This document shows, piece after piece, positions 1 through 8,168 of a DNA stretch of 64,000 nt. The notes under the pieces are model-generated. The model made no database searches and was not told where the DNA came from. It saw only the letters and a program-made list of their open reading frames with translations. Each line of letters begins with the position of its first letter. Within the stretch, counting starts at the first letter, position 1. A program made the translations under genes and the position numbers. The DNA comes from CALJFL01 sp039964455 (GTDB lineage: Bacteria > Pseudomonadota > Gammaproteobacteria > Pseudomonadales > Halieaceae): the NCBI GenBank assembly GCA_039964455.1, contig JBDVXK010000013.1, forward strand, positions 372,001 through 436,000. Direction: 5' to 3'.

Positions 1-1
1 T

Positions 2-766
2 TTCGATGATGGCTCGCTGACCAGCCTGGGCAGAGTACACAACAGTGAACAGGGGCATGCAGCAATAGGGATGGCCAAAGCCGCCAATTTCGACAGCTTC
101 AATATAGACCTGATGCATGGCTTGCCCGGGCAGGACACAACATCGGCAATGAATGACCTGGATACAGCGCTGGGCTATGCTCCGCCGCACTTGTCCTGGT
201 ATCAACTGACTATCGAGCCCAATACCGTATTTCACAATCGTCCGCCGCTATTACCAGTGGAGGATACGCTGGCGGATATCCAGGACTCGGGGGAACACCG
301 GCTGTCCCAGGCCGGATTGCAACAGTATGAAGTGTCAGCGTATGCCGGCGACAAACGACAGTGCCGCCACAACCGCAATTACTGGCTGTTTGGAGACTAC
401 ATCGGCATAGGCGCCGGGGCCCACGGCAAGATCAGCTACAGCGACGGCCGGATCGAACGCTATGCGAAGCGTCGACAACCGGAGGCCTATATGACAGCCG
501 ACCAGACGGACTTGATGGCCAGCAGGCGGGTTCTGGAGGCGCGGGAACTGCCCGCGGAATTTGTACTCAACGCCCTGCGCCTTAACGAGGGCTTCAGCTT
601 AGCCGGCTTCACTGAACGCACCGGCCTGAGCGCGACATCGCTGCAGCCGCAGCTGGATTCACTGGTTGCAAAAGGTTTGCTGACTACCCGGGATGAGCGA
701 GTCTGCACCACCGAGCTAGGCCGGCGATTTCTGGACACAGTGGTTGCTGAGTTCCTGCCCGACTAA
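2..766 (+). CDS. hemW: HemW, radical SAM haem chaperone (5' end cut by window)
   Basis: This is the C-terminal part of HemW, the coproporphyrinogen-oxidase-like radical SAM protein that binds haem and hands it to apoproteins. The frame is open from base 2, before the first internal ATG at 71, so the start and the CxxxCxxC cluster motif lie left of the window. Family marks seen are NIDLMHGLPGQ near the left edge, then QYEVSAYA, QCRHNRNYW and the glycine-rich GIGAGAHGK, followed by the C-terminal HemW domain. The gene converges on trmB; the two stop codons overlap. In related genomes hemW follows rdgB, and trmB-ygdD commonly sit next to it, which fits. HemN itself is less likely because of the GAHGK block and the neighbours. 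Confidence 0.93.
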   Translation, partial: FDDGSLTSLGRVHNSEQGHAAIGMAKAANFDSFNIDLMHGLPGQDTTSAMNDLDTALGYAPPHLSWYQLTIEPNTVFHNRPPLLPVEDTLADIQDSGEHRLSQAGLQQYEVSAYAGDKRQCRHNRNYWLFGDYIGIGAGAHGKISYSDGRIERYAKRRQPEAYMTADQTDLMASRRVLEARELPAEFVLNALRLNEGFSLAGFTERTGLSATSLQPQLDSLVAKGLLTTRDERVCTTELGRRFLDTVVAEFLPD

Positions 767-1449
767 ACGCGCTTGAAGATCAAGTCCCAAACGCCGTGCC
801 CCAGGCGTTCACCACGTCGCTCAAACTTGGTAAGTGGCCGGTGCGCAGGCCTGGCCGCGAAGTTGCCAGCACCCGCCGTATTCTCCAGTTGTGGGTTTGC
901 TGACAAGACGTCCATGATTTGCTCGGCGTAGTTTTCCCAGTCGGTTGCCACGTGCAGCACACCCCCGAGCTTTATACGCGTTAGTAGAAGCTCGACAAAT
1001 CCCGGTTGAATCAGTCGCCGCTTGTTGTGCCGCTTTTTATGCCACGGATCGGGAAAGTAGATTTGCACTTCGTCCAGTGAATCCGCTGCGATGCATTCCT
1101 GCAGCACCTGCACCGCGTCGTGGCAGTAGACACGAATGTTGTCGATATCGCTGGCCACCATGCCGTGCAGCAGTTTGCCAACACCGGGGCGATGAACCTC
1201 TACGCCGATAAAGTTCTTTTCCGGGGCTGCAACTGCCATTTCAACCAGGGACTGGCCCATGCCGAAGCCAATTTCCAGCACCACCGTCGCATCTCGACCA
1301 AACGCGTTCTGGTAATCAAGTACGCCGTCTGCCGCCATCAAACCCCAGCGCTGCCAGTTTTCATCGTAGGCCCGCTGTTGCCCTTCGGTCATACGGCCGG
1401 TGCGCAATACATAGCTGCGAATAGGTCTTCGCTGATTTGGTTCGTTCAT
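763..1449 (-). CDS. trmB: tRNA (guanine-N7-)-methyltransferase TrmB
   Basis: TrmB methylates N7 of G46 in the variable loop of tRNAs using S-adenosylmethionine. The 228-residue product has the usual family length. It shows the SAM-binding stretch VLEIGFGMGQSLVEMA, the acidic FIGVEVHRPG strand end, and the diagnostic YFPDPWHKKRHNKRR block that binds tRNA and the target base. The ATG at 1449 gives a normal N-terminus (MNEPNQRRPIRSYVLRTGRMT). It lies 15 bases after ygdD on the same strand and probably shares its transcript. Its last bases overlap the hemW stop from the other strand by four bases. Confidence 0.96.
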   Translation of the reverse strand: MNEPNQRRPIRSYVLRTGRMTEGQQRAYDENWQRWGLMAADGVLDYQNAFGRDATVVLEIGFGMGQSLVEMAVAAPEKNFIGVEVHRPGVGKLLHGMVASDIDNIRVYCHDAVQVLQECIAADSLDEVQIYFPDPWHKKRHNKRRLIQPGFVELLLTRIKLGGVLHVATDWENYAEQIMDVLSANPQLENTAGAGNFAARPAHRPLTKFERRGERLGHGVWDLIFKRV

Positions 1450-1464
1450 GGTGTGGCTACTGGC

Positions 1465-1842
1465 CTAAGCCATCAGCTTCCAGCCCGCCACGCCAAGACA
1501 GGCCCAGCCGGCAATAAAGGCCAGCCCACCCAGGGGCGTGATAGCGCCCAACCACTTGATACCGGTTAGGCTTAGGCAATACAGGCTTCCAGAAAAAACC
1601 AGAATGCCCAGCAGGAACATCCAGCCGGCACTCTTGAGTAGCACTGTGTGAGGCTGACTCAGGGCAAGGATACCCACTGCCAACAGGGCGAGGCTATGGA
1701 TAAAGTGGTACTGGACGGCGGTTTCGAACACGCCCAGGGCGTATTCGTCCAACCGGTTCTTTAATGCATGCGCGCCGAAAGCGCCAAAGGCGACTGCCAG
1801 CATGGCGCTAAAGGAAGCGAGAGATATAAAGAGGTTTGCCAT
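1465..1842 (-). CDS. ygdD: DUF423 family inner-membrane protein, YgdD-like
   Basis: A 125-residue hydrophobic protein of the DUF423/YgdD family, predicted to sit in the inner membrane with about four helices. The signature near the N-terminus is FGAFGAHALKNRLDEYALGVFETAVQYHFIHSLAL, typical of the family (read in two parts: FGAFGAHALK, then YHFIHSLALL). The C-terminus has the expected small-residue helix ending in GVAGWKLMA. Its biochemical role is unknown; a Pseudomonas or E. coli homologue has no settled function. It is the first gene of a probable ygdD-trmB unit, and rpoH ends 55 bases upstream on the same strand. Confidence 0.88.
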   Translation of the reverse strand: MANLFISLASFSAMLAVAFGAFGAHALKNRLDEYALGVFETAVQYHFIHSLALLAVGILALSQPHTVLLKSAGWMFLLGILVFSGSLYCLSLTGIKWLGAITPLGGLAFIAGWACLGVAGWKLMA

Positions 1843-1897
1843 ATCGGCATTGTAGCGCAGTCGAGGCCGTCAGGCAGCGTTCGCCGCCCTCAGCGTA

Positions 1898-2752
1898 TCA
1901 AGCGGCAATCGCGGTGCGCAGCTTCTTCATGGCGTTTTGTTCCAGCTGCCTGATACGTTCAGCAGACACGCCATACTCCGCGGCCAACTCGTGCAGGGTA
2001 GACTTCTCTTCTGCGAGCCAGCGCCGCGCCAGAATATCCCGACTACGGTCATCGAGGTCTCCCAGCGCCAGGTAGAGCTGCTGCTCATTGTTTTCCTGCC
2101 AGTCTTGCGACTCGACCGATTCCGCAGGGTCACTGCGCTGGTCTTCGAGATAATACTGTGGCGATTGCCAACTATCGTCATCGTCACTATCCGTGGGGGC
2201 ATCAAATGCCACGTCGCGGCTGGTCAGTCGACCCTCCATTCGGTGAACTTCCTTGACGTCCACACCGAGATCCTCGGCAACGGCCTTGGCTTCATCAGCA
2301 CTCAGCCAGCTGAGGGTTTTCTTGGCGCTGCGCAGATTGAAAAACAGCTTGCGCTGAGCCTTGGTGGTAGCAACTTTCACGATGCGCCAGTTGCGCAGGA
2401 TGTACTCGTGCATTTCGGCCTTGATCCAGTGCACGGCAAATGACACCAGGCGCACGCCCTTCTCGGGGTCGAATCGCTTAACCGCCTTCATCAGGCCAAC
2501 ATTGCCCTCCTGAATAAGGTCAGCTTCAGCCAGGCCGTAGCCGGAATAACTGCGAGCAATATGCACTACAAAGCGCAGGTGCGACATCACCAACTCGCGG
2601 GCGGCCTCCACGTTATCCTCGTAAAACAGGTCTCGGGCAAGTTCCTGCTCGCGCTCCTGAGTGAGCATGGGAATGCTGCCGACAGCCGTGACATAGGCGG
2701 CCAGATTAGCTCCCGGAACCAATTGCTCAAAAGGTTGCAAACTCTTGCTCAT
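1898..2752 (-). CDS. rpoH: RNA polymerase sigma-32 factor RpoH
   Basis: Heat-shock sigma factor of 284 residues that directs RNA polymerase to chaperone and protease promoters. Seen: region 2 (HLRFVVHIARSYSGYGL, ADLIQEGNVGLMKAVKRFDP), the RpoH box QRKLFFNLR that separates it from other group 3 sigmas, and region 4.2 with the helix-turn-helix LAAEYGVSAERIRQLEQ. I place the start at ATG 2752, not at the upstream in-frame GTG 2788. It has a good GGAG eight bases upstream and gives the family N-terminus MSKSLQPFEQL; the GTG falls inside an operator. It follows ftsY-ftsE-ftsX, the usual order. A perfect CIRCE lies 30 bp upstream of the ATG, suggesting HrcA control (see finding). Confidence 0.97.
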   Translation of the reverse strand: MSKSLQPFEQLVPGANLAAYVTAVGSIPMLTQEREQELARDLFYEDNVEAARELVMSHLRFVVHIARSYSGYGLAEADLIQEGNVGLMKAVKRFDPEKGVRLVSFAVHWIKAEMHEYILRNWRIVKVATTKAQRKLFFNLRSAKKTLSWLSADEAKAVAEDLGVDVKEVHRMEGRLTSRDVAFDAPTDSDDDDSWQSPQYYLEDQRSDPAESVESQDWQENNEQQLYLALGDLDDRSRDILARRWLAEEKSTLHELAAEYGVSAERIRQLEQNAMKKLRTAIAA

Positions 2753-2781
2753 GTAGACATCTCCAATAATGGACGCTGATT

Positions 2782-2808
2782 TTAGCACTCATTCAATTAG
2801 AGTGCTAA
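2782..2808. promoter_or_regulatory. Perfect CIRCE inverted repeat (HrcA operator) in the rpoH leader
   Basis: Left arm TTAGCACTC at 2782-2790, nine-base spacer 2791-2799, right arm GAGTGCTAA at 2800-2808. Both arms and the spacer length match the canonical CIRCE element TTAGCACTC-N9-GAGTGCTAA bound by the HrcA repressor. Its near edge is 30 bp from the rpoH ATG, and on the minus strand a TAAAAT (2784-2779) that could serve as a -10 overlaps that edge. Family knowledge: CIRCE normally controls groESL or dnaK. Control of rpoH here is inferred from position. Confidence 0.88.
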
Positions 2809-2875
2809 TCTCGGAAAAGTTCCATTGGAGCGCAAAAAAATAAGATTTATTGTTTATAAAACAGGCACTTAGCGA

Positions 2876-3862
2876 TTATCGAGGCTCAATATCGCCCAAA
2901 TGGCGAGAAACCGCCAGCCAGGCGCCTGCCAGGCCCAGTAAGCCACCCACCAGCACCAGGTTCAAACTACCCATCAAACCCAGGCCAGCCAGCCGGAAAC
3001 TGCTCTGGTACAGCTCCGCCAATCGCTGTACGGGGGCATTCAAGAACCACAAGGCGAGAACGACCAGCAAGGCGGCGACGACCCCGCCACCTACGCCATA
3101 CCAGAGGCCGGTGTAGAGAAAAGGCCGACGCACAAAGGCATTGCTGCCACCGACCAATTTGACGATCACAATCTCCTCGCGCCTGTTCTCAATCGCCAGC
3201 CGTATGGTGTTGCCCAGAATCAGAACCACACCCAGCACCAGAACCAGCGCCAGCGCCAGCACCAGGCGGCGACTCAGGTCCATCAGGGTGTTTAATCGCT
3301 GCAGCCAGGCCATATCCAACACCGCTTCAGCGACCTCCGGGTAGGACTCCAGCTCAGCGCGTAATTGTTGTATTTGACCATCGCTGAGCTGATCAGCGGG
3401 CGATACCAGTAACAGGTGGGGCAAGGGGTTTTCATCCAGGCTACCCAGCACATCGGCAAAACCCGACAGCTCCCTGAACTCTTCCAGGGCCTGGTCACTG
3501 GACACGAAGACCAGCGCAGCAATGTCTTCCCGCTCTGTCAACTCCTGCTGGAACGCCTGCACCTTGGACTGGGCAATATCGTCACGCAAAAAGAGTGACA
3601 CCTGAGCAGGACTGTCCAGCTGTGTGCTGAGAGAGTCGGCATTATCCAGTGCCACGTTCAGGCCCACAGGCAACGCCAGGGCGATACCAATGACCAGCCA
3701 GGTCATGATGCTGGCGCCGGGGTGATCTATCACTCGCGTCAGGCTGTCAGCTGCTGATAGCCGGTGGTGCCGCAACCAGGCATTGTACTGATCGCGCCAG
3801 CGCGCCCGACTCTGGCTGGCCCCGTCCTTACGGGGCGCCGCCGCTGCCTTGCGACCGATCAT
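2876..3862 (-). CDS. ftsX: Cell division protein FtsX (ABC transporter-like permease)
   Basis: FtsX is the membrane partner of FtsE at the division septum; the complex transmits an ATPase signal to periplasmic amidase activators such as EnvC. The 328-residue product has a basic cytoplasmic N-terminal tail (about 1-50), a first helix near 52-72, a periplasmic loop of about 100 residues, and three C-terminal helices around 195-220, 250-275 and 295-318. The helix 2 end RLAIENRREEIVIVKLVGG is the conserved FtsX motif. Its ATG overlaps the ftsE stop by four bases, indicating translational coupling. Ends 67 bases before the right arm of the rpoH CIRCE. Confidence 0.95.
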   Translation of the reverse strand: MIGRKAAAAPRKDGASQSRARWRDQYNAWLRHHRLSAADSLTRVIDHPGASIMTWLVIGIALALPVGLNVALDNADSLSTQLDSPAQVSLFLRDDIAQSKVQAFQQELTEREDIAALVFVSSDQALEEFRELSGFADVLGSLDENPLPHLLLVSPADQLSDGQIQQLRAELESYPEVAEAVLDMAWLQRLNTLMDLSRRLVLALALVLVLGVVLILGNTIRLAIENRREEIVIVKLVGGSNAFVRRPFLYTGLWYGVGGGVVAALLVVLALWFLNAPVQRLAELYQSSFRLAGLGLMGSLNLVLVGGLLGLAGAWLAVSRHLGDIEPR

Positions 3863-4524
3863 GTTGCCGAGCCGCTCACAAGGCGGCCCTCCCTGAGGGT
3901 AATGATGCGGTGATGCAGGCGTGAGATGAGGGCCAGGTCATGGCTGGCTATGAGTACCGTCACACCTACGCGACTGAACTCCTCGAAAAGACCCATGATT
4001 TCGGCCGACAGCGCGGGGTCGAGGTTACCGGTAGGTTCATCGGCCAGCAGTATCGAGGGTCGCCCCACCACTGCTCGCGCAATACCCACCCGCTGCTGCT
4101 CGCCGCCGGAAAGCGTGACCGGCAGCGCGCGTTCCCGCTCCAGCAAGCCCACCTTGTCCAGGGCGGCACGCACACGGCGGCTCACCTCGCGGTGGTCGTA
4201 GCCGGAAATAATCATTGGCAGGGCAACATTATCGAAAACACTGCGGTCGAACAGTAGCTGGTGGTTCTGGAACACCACGCCAATATTGCGTCTGTGCCCG
4301 GGGATAGCCCTTGAACCAAGCTCGGAGAGGTTCTGCCCATTAACGAGCACCTGGCCGCGGCTGGGTCGCTCCATCAGCATAATAAGTCGCAGCAAGGTGC
4401 TTTTGCCGGCGCCGGAGTGACCGGTCAGGAAGACCAGTTCATCACTGCCGATATCGAAAGAAATTTCCCGCAGGGCATCATGCCCTTCTTCGTAACGCTT
4501 GCTGACCCGATCAAAGCGGATCAT
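3859..4524 (-). CDS. ftsE: Cell division ATP-binding protein FtsE
   Basis: ATPase of the FtsEX complex, 221 residues, the normal length. Visible ABC motifs in order: Walker A GHSGAGKSTLL (about 35-45), Q-loop in FQNHQLL, signature LSGGEQQRVGIARA, Walker B ILLADEPTGNLD, and the switch histidine in LIASHDLALI. The protein sits on the cytoplasmic face bound to FtsX. The gene is the middle of ftsY-ftsE-ftsX: it starts four bases inside ftsY and overlaps ftsX by four bases, so the three are translated from one message. Confidence 0.97.
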   Translation of the reverse strand: MIRFDRVSKRYEEGHDALREISFDIGSDELVFLTGHSGAGKSTLLRLIMLMERPSRGQVLVNGQNLSELGSRAIPGHRRNIGVVFQNHQLLFDRSVFDNVALPMIISGYDHREVSRRVRAALDKVGLLERERALPVTLSGGEQQRVGIARAVVGRPSILLADEPTGNLDPALSAEIMGLFEEFSRVGVTVLIASHDLALISRLHHRIITLREGRLVSGSAT

Positions 4525-5684
4525 GCAGCGGTATCATCCCGGGAGAACAATGCGTCTATAAAGTCCTGGGCCTTGAAAGGCCGCAGGTCTTCCACGCCTT
4601 CACCAATACCGATGTAGCGAATCGGTAAGCCCAACTTACGGGCGATAGCAAAAATAACACCTCCCTTGGCGGTGCCATCCAATTTGGTCAGGCTCAATCC
4701 CGACACGCCCACAACATCCTGAAAGTGACTGGCCTGGGCCAGCGCATTCTGGCCAGTACCTGCATCCAACACCAGCATCACCTCGTGAGGGGCCGCGCTG
4801 TCCAGCTTGCCCATCACACGAACCACTTTTCGCAGTTCGTCCATCAGATTGTCTTTATTGTGCAGTCGCCCGGCGGTATCCGCGATAAGCACGTCAATAT
4901 TTCGCGCCTGTGCGGCCTGCAGCGCGTCAAAAATAACCGAAGCGCTGTCCGCACCGGTGTGCTGCGCCACCACGGGTACGTTGTTGCGCTCACCCCACAC
5001 CTGCAACTGTTCCACTGCCGCCGCCCTGAACGTGTCACCGGCGGCCAGCATCACAGACTGGCCCTCTGCCTGGTAACGGCGCGCCAGCTTGCCTATGGTT
5101 GTGGTTTTCCCAACCCCGTTAACACCTACCATCAATATGACAAAGGGACCTTTGCCCGTAGTCACCAGAGGCACCTCACAGGGCTGCAGCAGAGACAACA
5201 ATTCTGATTTGAGAGATTCCTGCAAGGCCTCCGGGCTGGTCAGCTCCTTGCGCGATACCCGCTGGGTCAATCGTCCGATAATCTCAACAGTGGCCTCGAC
5301 GCCAACATCTGCCTGTAACAGCTGTGACTCCAGCTCCTCAAGTAGCTCCTCGTCAATTTCCTTACGGCCCAGGAACAGGGTACCCATACCCTGCACCAGA
5401 TTGTCACTGGTACGGCCCAGACCGCGGCGCAGTCGTTGGAAAAATCCCCGCTCGCTATCACCCGATGCAGGCTCAGCCAGATCAGGGTTGGCCACTTCCG
5501 GTGCATCGTCGGGTAGCTGCGCTTCCACAGGGGAAGGCGCTTCGGCAACAACCACGGCAACGTCTTCCTGCCTGGCAGCGTCTGCCGCAGGCTCCGCGCC
5601 CACCACCGCCTCAGCCGGCACAGCGGCTGGAGCAGACGGGGACTCTACCGTGTCGTCAGGCTTTTTGCGTTTGAAAAACTTCAT
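4521..5684 (-). CDS. ftsY: Signal recognition particle receptor FtsY
   Basis: SRP receptor GTPase that docks ribosome-nascent chains bound by Ffh to the SecYEG/YidC sites. The 387 residues comprise an acidic, low-complexity A domain (about 1-85), rich in Glu, Asp, Ala and Pro, and then the NG domain. GTPase motifs are visible: G1 GVNGVGKTTTIGKLA, the DTFRAAAVEQL insertion-box start, G3 DTAGRLHNKDNL and G4 TKLDGTAKGG. The C-terminal GIGEGVEDLRPF is the closing family motif. First gene of the ftsYEX unit, diverging from rsmD; the two starts are 88 bases apart, as in many gammaproteobacteria. Confidence 0.97.
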   Translation of the reverse strand: MKFFKRKKPDDTVESPSAPAAVPAEAVVGAEPAADAARQEDVAVVVAEAPSPVEAQLPDDAPEVANPDLAEPASGDSERGFFQRLRRGLGRTSDNLVQGMGTLFLGRKEIDEELLEELESQLLQADVGVEATVEIIGRLTQRVSRKELTSPEALQESLKSELLSLLQPCEVPLVTTGKGPFVILMVGVNGVGKTTTIGKLARRYQAEGQSVMLAAGDTFRAAAVEQLQVWGERNNVPVVAQHTGADSASVIFDALQAAQARNIDVLIADTAGRLHNKDNLMDELRKVVRVMGKLDSAAPHEVMLVLDAGTGQNALAQASHFQDVVGVSGLSLTKLDGTAKGGVIFAIARKLGLPIRYIGIGEGVEDLRPFKAQDFIDALFSRDDTAA

Positions 5685-5772
5685 ATCGGTCGTGCTAGAG
5701 TTCGCGAATGGCGCGCCTCGTGCGGGCGCTAATGACAGCCGCTATCCTAACACTCTTGTACAAGGCGAAGAA

Positions 5773-6372
5773 ATGGCACGGAACAGGCCCGCGGGGCAAA
5801 CTGACAGTAAGCTGAGCCAGTTGCGCATCATCGGCGGCCAGTGGCGCGGCCGTAAACTGTCCTTTCACGCGACACCCGGCCTGCGGCCCACTACCGACCG
5901 AATCCGGGAAACCGTGTTCAACTGGTTAGCCCCATTCCTTCAGGACGCGCGCTGCGCAGACCTGTTTGCCGGCAGCGGCGCGCTTGGTCTGGAGGCCTTG
6001 TCCCGGGGTGCGGCTTATTGTGACTTTGTCGATACCAGCGCCAGCGCAGTCAGCAACATCACTGAGCATCTGGCAATGCTGTCAGCGCAGGACCGTGGGC
6101 TATGTACCCGGGCACAGGCGAGCGACTTCTTGGGCAAAGCCCGGCCGCCTTACGATATTATTTTTGTTGACCCGCCATTTGACGATGGCTTAGCTGGCGA
6201 AACGCTCGCTTTGCTGACCAAATACCAGGCACTGCCGGCAGACGGGCTTGTTTACCTGGAGACCTCCAGCCGGGATACCGCCCCTGAAATACCCCCTGAC
6301 TGGACAGTTTTCCGGCAAAAAAGCAGTGGTGGCGTGAATTACCAATTACTACTGGCCGGTGAGCAAACCTGA
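5773..6372 (+). CDS. rsmD: 16S rRNA (guanine966-N2)-methyltransferase RsmD
   Basis: RsmD adds a methyl group to N2 of G966 in 16S rRNA during 30S assembly. I chose ATG 5773 (199 residues), preceded by AAGGCGAAG. The reading frame is open far upstream, but that part lies antisense to ftsY and has no family match. Motifs: LRIIGGQWRGRKLSF at the start, RPTTDRIRETVFNWL, the SAM site DLFAGSGALGLEALSRGA, and the catalytic DPPF of FVDPPFDDG. It diverges from ftsY and is followed 67 bases on by coaD, so rsmD-coaD is a likely operon. Confidence 0.95.
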   Translation: MARNRPAGQTDSKLSQLRIIGGQWRGRKLSFHATPGLRPTTDRIRETVFNWLAPFLQDARCADLFAGSGALGLEALSRGAAYCDFVDTSASAVSNITEHLAMLSAQDRGLCTRAQASDFLGKARPPYDIIFVDPPFDDGLAGETLALLTKYQALPADGLVYLETSSRDTAPEIPPDWTVFRQKSSGGVNYQLLLAGEQT

Positions 6373-6439
6373 AGTCGTTTGTGCGAGAAATTCAAATTGT
6401 TTACCATCGGCTGCACTCAACAGCGCCTCGGACAACTCA

Positions 6440-6922
6440 ATGAAAACCAATACCGTCATTTATCCGGGCACATTTGACCCAATTACCAATGGACACGTGG
6501 ACCTGACTGAACGGGCCGCCAAGCTTTTCGACAAAGTGGTGGTGGCAATAGCGCACAGCGAGAAAAAGACCCCGTTATTCAATCTTCAGGAGCGTGTGGC
6601 GCTGTGCGAGGCTTCCCTGTCGCATCTGGACAATGTGGAAGTCACCGGCTTCAGCAATCTATTGACGGATTTCGCCCGCAGCCAGAACGCCCATTGTGTT
6701 CTACGAGGGCTGCGCGCCGTAGCGGATTTCGAATATGAGTTCCAACTGGCCAATATGAACCGCGCCATGTGGCCCGAGTTCGAGAGTATCTTCCTGACGC
6801 CCTCAGAGCATCTGTCCTATATCTCTTCCAGCCTGGTGCGGGAAATTGCCGCTCTGGATGGCGACATCACACCGTTTGTACCAAAGCAGGTAGCCGAAGC
6901 GCTCAAGCAACGATTTGCCTGA
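6440..6922 (+). CDS. coaD: Phosphopantetheine adenylyltransferase CoaD
   Basis: Catalyses the fourth step of coenzyme A synthesis, joining ATP to 4'-phosphopantetheine. The start is ATG 6440, giving 160 residues and the canonical N-terminus beginning KTNTVIYPGTFDP; 27 extra codons upstream in frame are not conserved family sequence. The nucleotidyltransferase motif appears as TNGH, and the C-terminal ISSSLVREIA motif that binds ATP is intact. CoaBC, the two steps before it, is encoded at 9.6 kb. A hexamer in the cytoplasm in known homologues. Confidence 0.95.
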   Translation: MKTNTVIYPGTFDPITNGHVDLTERAAKLFDKVVVAIAHSEKKTPLFNLQERVALCEASLSHLDNVEVTGFSNLLTDFARSQNAHCVLRGLRAVADFEYEFQLANMNRAMWPEFESIFLTPSEHLSYISSSLVREIAALDGDITPFVPKQVAEALKQRFA

Positions 6923-6940
6923 GCACAGCCCGGCCGACGA

Positions 6941-7300
6941 TCAGGATTCGTCCTGCTCGTCATCCTCCTGGTTTCTTTCGATGTCTTTATAGGTGTAGCC
7001 AGGATCCCGGCAACCCAAACAACGCATAAAGGTGGTCTCTCCGGGACCCAATATCAGCGTCTCGGCAGCCTCACCGGCATGACCTGCCAGCAAGGTGAAT
7101 GGCAGGCTTACCAGCCAGACAGCGGCACCGCCAACGGTCATCACCAGACCGATTGGCCTGGCAACCAGCAAGTCCCCTACCATGGCAAATTCGTTCGGGC
7201 TGTCGTCAATGGCCTCTTGAGCCCATAGCACCTGTGGCAACGCCAGCAAGGACGTTAATACTACTGCGGTCAGTCGCCGCGAGATTTCTTTTATTTTCAT
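6941..7300 (-). CDS. Small exported or membrane-anchored protein with CxxC motif
   Basis: A 119-residue protein that I do not recognise by name. It starts with a signal-like segment (basic MKIKEISRR, hydrophobic 10-25, possible cleavage after WAQ at 28). Then come a second hydrophobic stretch at about 45-73, a CxxC pair (C94, C97) in MRCLGCRDPGY, and a very acidic tail (QEDDEQDES). Similar small proteins occur in gammaproteobacteria as conserved hypotheticals, sometimes loosely labelled as transporters; the sequence gives no support for transport. The Shine-Dalgarno GGGAGT sits inside a 12-base palindrome at 7306-7317. It converges on coaD. Possible roles of the Cys pair include metal binding or a redox function, both unproven. 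Confidence 0.72.
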   Translation of the reverse strand: MKIKEISRRLTAVVLTSLLALPQVLWAQEAIDDSPNEFAMVGDLLVARPIGLVMTVGGAAVWLVSLPFTLLAGHAGEAAETLILGPGETTFMRCLGCRDPGYTYKDIERNQEDDEQDES

Positions 7301-7355
7301 TGTTCACTCCCGGGAGTTATCCCCGTTTCCCTAAGCTTCTTACAGTGTAGCCGTA

Positions 7356-8168
7356 TCAGCGCTGACAGGTCACGCAGTAAACCGAGATTCGCTGACTTAG
7401 CCGCAGCTCCCGCAATGGCTCGCCACAGGCCTTGCAGGGCAGCCCTCCGCGACCATAAACAAACAGCTGTTGAGCAAAATACCCGGGCTTTCCATCTCCA
7501 CCGACAAAATCGCGCAAGGTAGTTCCCCCCTGATCTATAGCCGAAGTAAGTACTTGCTTCACATGAGCCGCCAACACCTCATAGCGCGCCAGCGAAATAC
7601 GACCCGCCGCTCTATCGGGCCGAATGCCTGACAGAAACAGGGCCTCGTTAGCGTAAATATTACCAACGCCAACAACGACTTTTCCGTCCATCAGGAAGTT
7701 TTTCACTGGCCCCTTGCGGCCTCGCGACAGGCGATACAAAAGAGCCCCATCGAACGCATCGGACAACGGCTCAGGGCCCAGATGGGCTAGCAGGGGATGC
7801 ACCTCGCCCGGCTCAATCCACAGGCAGCAACCAAACCGCCTCGGGTCGTTGTAACGCAGACACCGGCCATTATCGAAGACAATATCGAAATGGTCATGGC
7901 GCTGCGGTGGGTCAGCGGCATTCATCACTCGCAGCGAGCCAGACATGCCCAGGTGAACAAGCAGCGTGCCTGTGGCAGTTCTGAATAGCAGGTACTTGGC
8001 GCGGCGCTCAACGCGCTCAACACGCTGGCCAATCAGCTTCTGACCCAGGTTCTGCGGAATAGGCCAGCGCAGGCGATGGTCCCGCACCACCAGGTTCACA
8101 ATATTTGAACCCTCGCTGTAGGGCAGCACACCCCGGCGAGTCGTTTCTACTTCGGGTAATTCGGGCAA
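7356..8168 (-). CDS. mutM: Formamidopyrimidine-DNA glycosylase MutM (Fpg), TTG start
   Basis: Bifunctional base-excision enzyme that removes 8-oxoguanine and formamidopyrimidines and cuts the abasic site. The catalytic nucleophile in this family is the N-terminal proline exposed after Met removal, in MPELPEVETTRRG. The frame has ATG at 8171 followed by TTG at 8168. Starting at the ATG would give Met-Leu-Pro and bury the proline, so I set the start at TTG 8168 (270 residues). A G-rich GGGGGTGG precedes it. The C-terminal zinc finger shows CKAC and CVTC pairs (CxxC-x16-CxxC). The lysine in RRAKYLLFRT fits the conserved DNA-binding lysine. Lies downstream of rpmB-rpmG, behind a terminator. Confidence 0.95.
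   Translation of the reverse strand: MPELPEVETTRRGVLPYSEGSNIVNLVVRDHRLRWPIPQNLGQKLIGQRVERVERRAKYLLFRTATGTLLVHLGMSGSLRVMNAADPPQRHDHFDIVFDNGRCLRYNDPRRFGCCLWIEPGEVHPLLAHLGPEPLSDAFDGALLYRLSRGRKGPVKNFLMDGKVVVGVGNIYANEALFLSGIRPDRAAGRISLARYEVLAAHVKQVLTSAIDQGGTTLRDFVGGDGKPGYFAQQLFVYGRGGLPCKACGEPLRELRLSQRISVYCVTCQR

Noticed and set aside
5089..5772. Long open frame continuing upstream of rsmD
   Set aside because: It runs antisense to ftsY, has low-complexity Ser/Arg/Thr composition, and no family match; rsmD begins at ATG 5773 with a ribosome site.
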